A stretch of DNA of 9,131 bases, taken from CAYSYY01 sp964576115 [NCBI: uncultured Gemmatimonadota bacterium] (GTDB lineage Bacteria; Blakebacterota; Blakebacteria; Blakebacterales). Positions 8,101-9,131 of the stretch are shown one piece after another. The number at the start of each line of letters is the position of its first letter. Within the stretch, counting starts at the first letter, position 1. The stretch spans positions 1-9,131 of the forward strand of contig CAZNUA010000088.1 in NCBI GenBank assembly GCA_964576115.1, written 5' to 3'. The translations under genes were made by a program, and so were the position numbers. The notes beneath the pieces were generated by a model, which had not been told where the DNA came from, searched no databases, and saw only the letters and a program-made list of their open reading frames with translations.

Positions 8101-8494
8101 CTCCATCGGGGGTCCAGTCGTAGACCTGGTTGTCGTAGCCCCAGCGGGGGGGCAGCGGCCCCCGGGCCGGGTAAAACGTGAGCTGGCGGGGTTCCCCGCC
8201 CGCGGCCGGCATCACATAGACCTGTTCGTCTCCGTCGTACTGGCCCGTAAAGGCGATCCAGCGGCCGTCGGGCGAGAATTTCGCGAACTGTTCGAGCCCG
8301 GGATGGGCTGTCAGCCGGGTTGCCGTGCCCCCCGTGGCCGGAGCGGTCCAGAGATCGCCGGCGTAGGTGAACACCACCCGGTCCCCGTGGATGTCGGGGA
8401 AGCGGAGCAGTTTGGTCGGCTCGCCCTGGGCCAGGGCGGTCGCGGTGACCGCGACGGTCAGCAGCAGAGCCGGAAACAGAGTGCGGGGACGCAT
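5183..8494 (-). CDS. Secreted tricorn-like serine protease (peptidase family S41)
   Basis: An 1103-residue exported peptidase. Residues 1 to about 23 are a signal peptide (MRPRTLF, hydrophobic core, ATALAQ), so it acts in the periplasm or outside. Residues of about 25-545 form beta-propeller repeats of the TolB/PD40 type, with recurring SPDGRW-like turns (74-79, 174-178, 367-372, 457-462, 501-505). An acidic, Gly/Ala-rich linker (559-586) leads to a further beta region (about 587-690), then a helical segment with MHGYDWEALRRQYAALLPHV (727-746). A PDZ-like domain (about 780-870, AGDYILAING) precedes the S41 core (about 900-1065). Candidate catalytic residues by comparison with Thermoplasma tricorn are H767 (ELNAGHCY), nucleophile S992 in NETSASDGD with D993, and E1050 (VEGTGVVPDIEVEN). 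GNGGGNVS (940-947) is the conserved glycine loop. The ATG at 8494 is preceded by AAGGAGA, whereas an in-frame upstream ATG at 8590 would lie in the shared leader repeat. It probably degrades peptides to oligopeptides. Confidence 0.95.
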   Translation of the reverse strand: MRPRTLFPALLLTVAVTATALAQGEPTKLLRFPDIHGDRVVFTYAGDLWTAPATGGTATRLTAHPGLEQFAKFSPDGRWIAFTGQYDGDEQVYVMPAAGGEPRQLTFYPARGPLPPRWGYDNQVYDWTPDGEAVLFRSLREGYDLGESRLFTVPYEGGFPTALPMPVSGAGDLSPDGRQVVYSPLFRDFRAWKRYEGGWAQDLWIFDIASGTARNFTDHARSDRDPMWVGEKIYFTSDRDGTLNVYAFDPATSGLEQVTRSRNWDVRWPGDDGRDRIVYELGGSLQVLDLSSGRSMGIDIVVPDDGVAARPSSIPVAGNIEDFDLGPEGKRALFTARGDIFTVPAEHGPTRNLTRSSGVHDRAASWSPDGRWVGYVSDATGEEEIWLIPGDGSGEPQQLTSLRGRGGRLISWSWAPDSESIAFCDKEGQLSVVTVSSGRTRPVVKNRGGGFGDFAWSPNGGWLAMSLPEESGFGSIWLWNAAGNEMHRVTSGHFNEFNPAWDPEGNYLYYLSDRETAPMIGSFEWNYVVDRETLIYALALRSDVPHPFAPRSDEVAVTAEEEAEGGGEGGHAGAAGQGAADESADDALAIELEGLAGRVVRIPVGAENYGGLFATKGHLWYATGAPFYYGRGAGVVPELKVFSLADRSEQTYAAGVGGGAVSPDGSKLLLPHGGQWKIADLRPGAFAGATAISLRGLRLDRVPAEEWEQIFNEVWRRFRDYFYVENMHGYDWEALRRQYAALLPHVAHRSDLNYVMGEMIAELNAGHCYIAGGDYEIPARAPVALAGALYEVDERAGRYRIAQIWRGDNAEAIYRSPLTEVGIEASAGDYILAINGIELTAEENIYARLRFQNGSAVTFTLNDRPLLEGAREVTFEPITDETNLKYYEWVEERREMVAEMTDGRVGYMHIPDMGANGIREFVKWFYGQVRTEGFIIDVRGNGGGNVSAMLINRLARTLLSTGFARGSEIVQTYPRTVYIGHMVCLLNETSASDGDIFPFAFREAGLGPLIGKRSWGGVVGYTGTGPLIDGGSVNVPQFGFADAAGNYVVEGTGVVPDIEVENDPASILAGRDPQLERGIEEVLRMIAADPRSLPARPRPPIKR

Positions 8495-8498
8495 GGTA

Positions 8499-8505
8499 TC
8501 TCCTT
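8499..8505 (-). promoter_or_regulatory. Ribosome binding site that decides the peptidase start
   Basis: AAGGAGA on the - strand lies 4 nt before the ATG at 8492-8494, directly ahead of the signal peptide. This rules against the longer reading starting at 8590. Confidence 0.85.
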
Positions 8506-8597
8506 TGTTCTGAGCCGAGACGGCATCCGGTGGAAAATAGTCTGTCATGGCGGCCCGTGGCGCCAGTACCGGGACCGCACCGATGTCCAATATCGTT

Positions 8598-8975
8598 CTA
8601 TACGGTACCGGGGTCAGCCCGGTTCGCCTGCTTCGCTCGGCGGGGGCGTCGATCGGCTCTCTTCTCGAACTCTAGGAATTCCACCGGAGCGCCGTTCGAA
8701 ACGATAAAGGCGACCCGTACTCCGGGACCGGGACTGTTCGGTTCGATCAGGATCTCTTCACCCGCGATGGACGCCTCCAGATCGTCCACCTCGAAGGCGA
8801 TGTGCGGCACCGTCCTGATCAATTCGGGCAGGGGGCAGTCGGGGGCGAAGCGCATCCATTCGATCCCGTACGGGCTCTCCTCGTATCCCCGAACCCAGCA
8901 CCGGAACTCCGCGAGGTACTCCTCGTCGGGGTGCTGCTGGTCGGTCGGTATGCCGAGATGATGGTAGCGAAGCAT
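8598..8975 (-). CDS. VOC-superfamily (glyoxalase-fold) protein
   Basis: A 125-residue cytoplasmic protein with the vicinal-oxygen-chelate fold, a family that includes glyoxalase I, dioxygenases, epimerases and antibiotic-binding proteins. The beginning MLRYHHLGIPT carries the typical first-strand His (H5 or H6). VPHIAFEVDDLEASIAGEE (56-74) is the classic start of the second module, with H58. GVRVAFIVSNGAPVEFLEFEK (85-105) supplies the closing strands with a candidate metal-ligand Glu (E99 or E102). The metal-site pattern suggests an enzyme, but the substrate cannot be read from sequence. The ATG at 8975 has AGGAGA 4 nt upstream; the in-frame ATG at 9071 lies in the leader repeat and is unlikely. 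The last residues of about 106-125 are basic and then atypical (ANRADPGTV); the codons from about 8600 to 8626 come from the peptidase promoter repeat, so the tail is probably a late addition. The gene lies 103 bp upstream of the peptidase gene on the same strand. Confidence 0.88.
   Translation of the reverse strand: MLRYHHLGIPTDQQHPDEEYLAEFRCWVRGYEESPYGIEWMRFAPDCPLPELIRTVPHIAFEVDDLEASIAGEEILIEPNSPGPGVRVAFIVSNGAPVEFLEFEKRADRRPRRAKQANRADPGTV
8600..8626 (-). promoter_or_regulatory. Candidate ECF-sigma-type promoter of the peptidase gene
   Basis: On the - strand CGAACC (8621-8626), a 16-nt spacer, then CGTAT (8600-8604). This resembles ECF sigma promoters, for example B. subtilis SigW with TGAAAC, 16 nt, CGTA. 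The same two boxes at the same spacing occur before the VOC gene while most of the spacer differs, which argues that the boxes are functional. The leader would be about 100 nt. The promoter lies in the last codons of the VOC gene. Confidence 0.45.
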
Positions 8976-8979
8976 GCAA

Positions 8980-8985
8980 TCTCCT
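8980..8985 (-). promoter_or_regulatory. Ribosome binding site that decides the VOC-protein start
   Basis: AGGAGA on the - strand lies 4 nt before the ATG at 8973-8975, directly before the conserved first strand of the VOC fold. It is part of the block shared with the peptidase leader. Confidence 0.82.
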
Positions 8986-9080
8986 GTATTCGGGGCCGTG
9001 CCGGCATCCAGTGACGAGCGGACGACCGGGGCGGTCCACCGGGCCGGGAAGGGGACCGCATGGGAATCCAATATCGTTCC

Positions 9081-9107
9081 ATACGTCTGCAGAAACAGCC
9101 CGGTTCG
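9081..9107 (-). promoter_or_regulatory. Candidate ECF-sigma-type promoter of the VOC gene
   Basis: On the - strand CGAACC (9102-9107), 16 nt, then CGTAT (9081-9085), the same boxes and spacing as in front of the peptidase gene. Of the spacer, the first six bases (GGGCTG) are shared and most of the rest differ. Initiation is expected near 9070-9075, giving a leader of about 95-100 nt. Confidence 0.45.
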
Positions 9108-9131
9108 GGAATGAACTGAATGAACGGTACG

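Larger units (their letters stand above)
8491..8630 (-). repeat. Upstream-region duplicate, copy at the peptidase gene
   Basis: Aligns without gaps to 8972-9111 (offset 481), about 92 of 140 positions by hand count. Strong blocks on the + strand: ATCTCCT (ribosome site), CGGCATCC at 8521-8528, GGGACCGCA at 8571-8579, TCCAATATCGTTC at 8586-8598 with ATACG at 8600-8604, and CAGCCCGGTTCG at 8615-8626. Similarity stops at the start codon on one side and at the -35-like block on the other. The first 103 bp are intergenic; the remainder lies inside the 3' end of the VOC gene. Confidence 0.75.
8972..9111 (-). repeat. Upstream-region duplicate, copy at the VOC gene
   Basis: Partner of 8491-8630, aligned without a single gap. 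On the + strand the blocks are CGGCATCC at 9002-9009, GGGACCGCA at 9052-9060, TCCAATATCGTTC at 9067-9079, ATACG at 9081-9085 and CAGCCCGGTTCG at 9096-9107. The TCCAATATCG block begins 94 bp from the first base of the CAT start triplet in both copies. Beyond 9111 (to the window end at 9131) I see no further similarity and no gene. Confidence 0.75.

Noticed and set aside
5180-8707. 1175-residue + strand reading frame as a gene
   Set aside because: It is codon-aligned antisense to the peptidase, which has clear domains, signal peptide, ribosome site and terminator; the + product has none of these.

Overview
The window is about 9.1 kb of compact, GC-rich bacterial DNA with seven protein-coding genes and no RNA gene, CRISPR array or insertion sequence that I can see. 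The gene families (DinB, RlmH, an exported YceI protein, a secreted tricorn-type peptidase and a large transglutaminase-like protein) and the well-formed Shine-Dalgarno sites fit a Gram-negative-type chromosome. The style resembles Gemmatimonadota, Krumholzibacteriota, Eisenbacteria or other FCB-group lineages. That placement is an impression from protein style, not a measured result.

Left block, + strand (1-4074): the 3' end of an unrecognised gene (1-474) overlaps dinB (DNA polymerase IV, 471-1673) by GTGA. A 95-bp gap follows. Next is a 614-residue protein with a transglutaminase-like Cys/His/Asp region (1769-3613), which overlaps rlmH (3610-4074), again by GTGA. The two overlaps suggest translationally coupled pairs. 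A hairpin between the convergent rlmH and yceI genes (about 4102-4140) may act as a bidirectional terminator.

Middle block, - strand (4220-5158): a YceI-family exported protein (start 4894) has a strong sigma70-type promoter (TTGACA at 5013-5018, AT-rich -10 around 4989-4996). A 27-bp interrupted palindrome covers the -35 box. Just upstream lies an imperfect array of about five 16-17-bp GC-rich units (5036-5116), and then a clear intrinsic terminator (5126-5158) that ends the next - strand gene.

Right block, - strand (5183-9131): a secreted tricorn-like serine protease of 1103 residues (start 8494) and, upstream of it, a small VOC/glyoxalase-fold protein of 125 residues (start 8975). The most striking non-coding signal is here. 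The 140 bp upstream of each of these two genes align to each other without any gap at an identical distance from the start codon (about 92 of 140 identical by hand count). They share blocks that look like an ECF-sigma-type promoter (CGAACC, 16 nt, CGTAT) and a conserved leader. The copy for the peptidase lies partly inside the 3' end of the VOC gene and supplies its last codons. The two unrelated genes therefore seem to carry a duplicated regulatory module and may be co-regulated.
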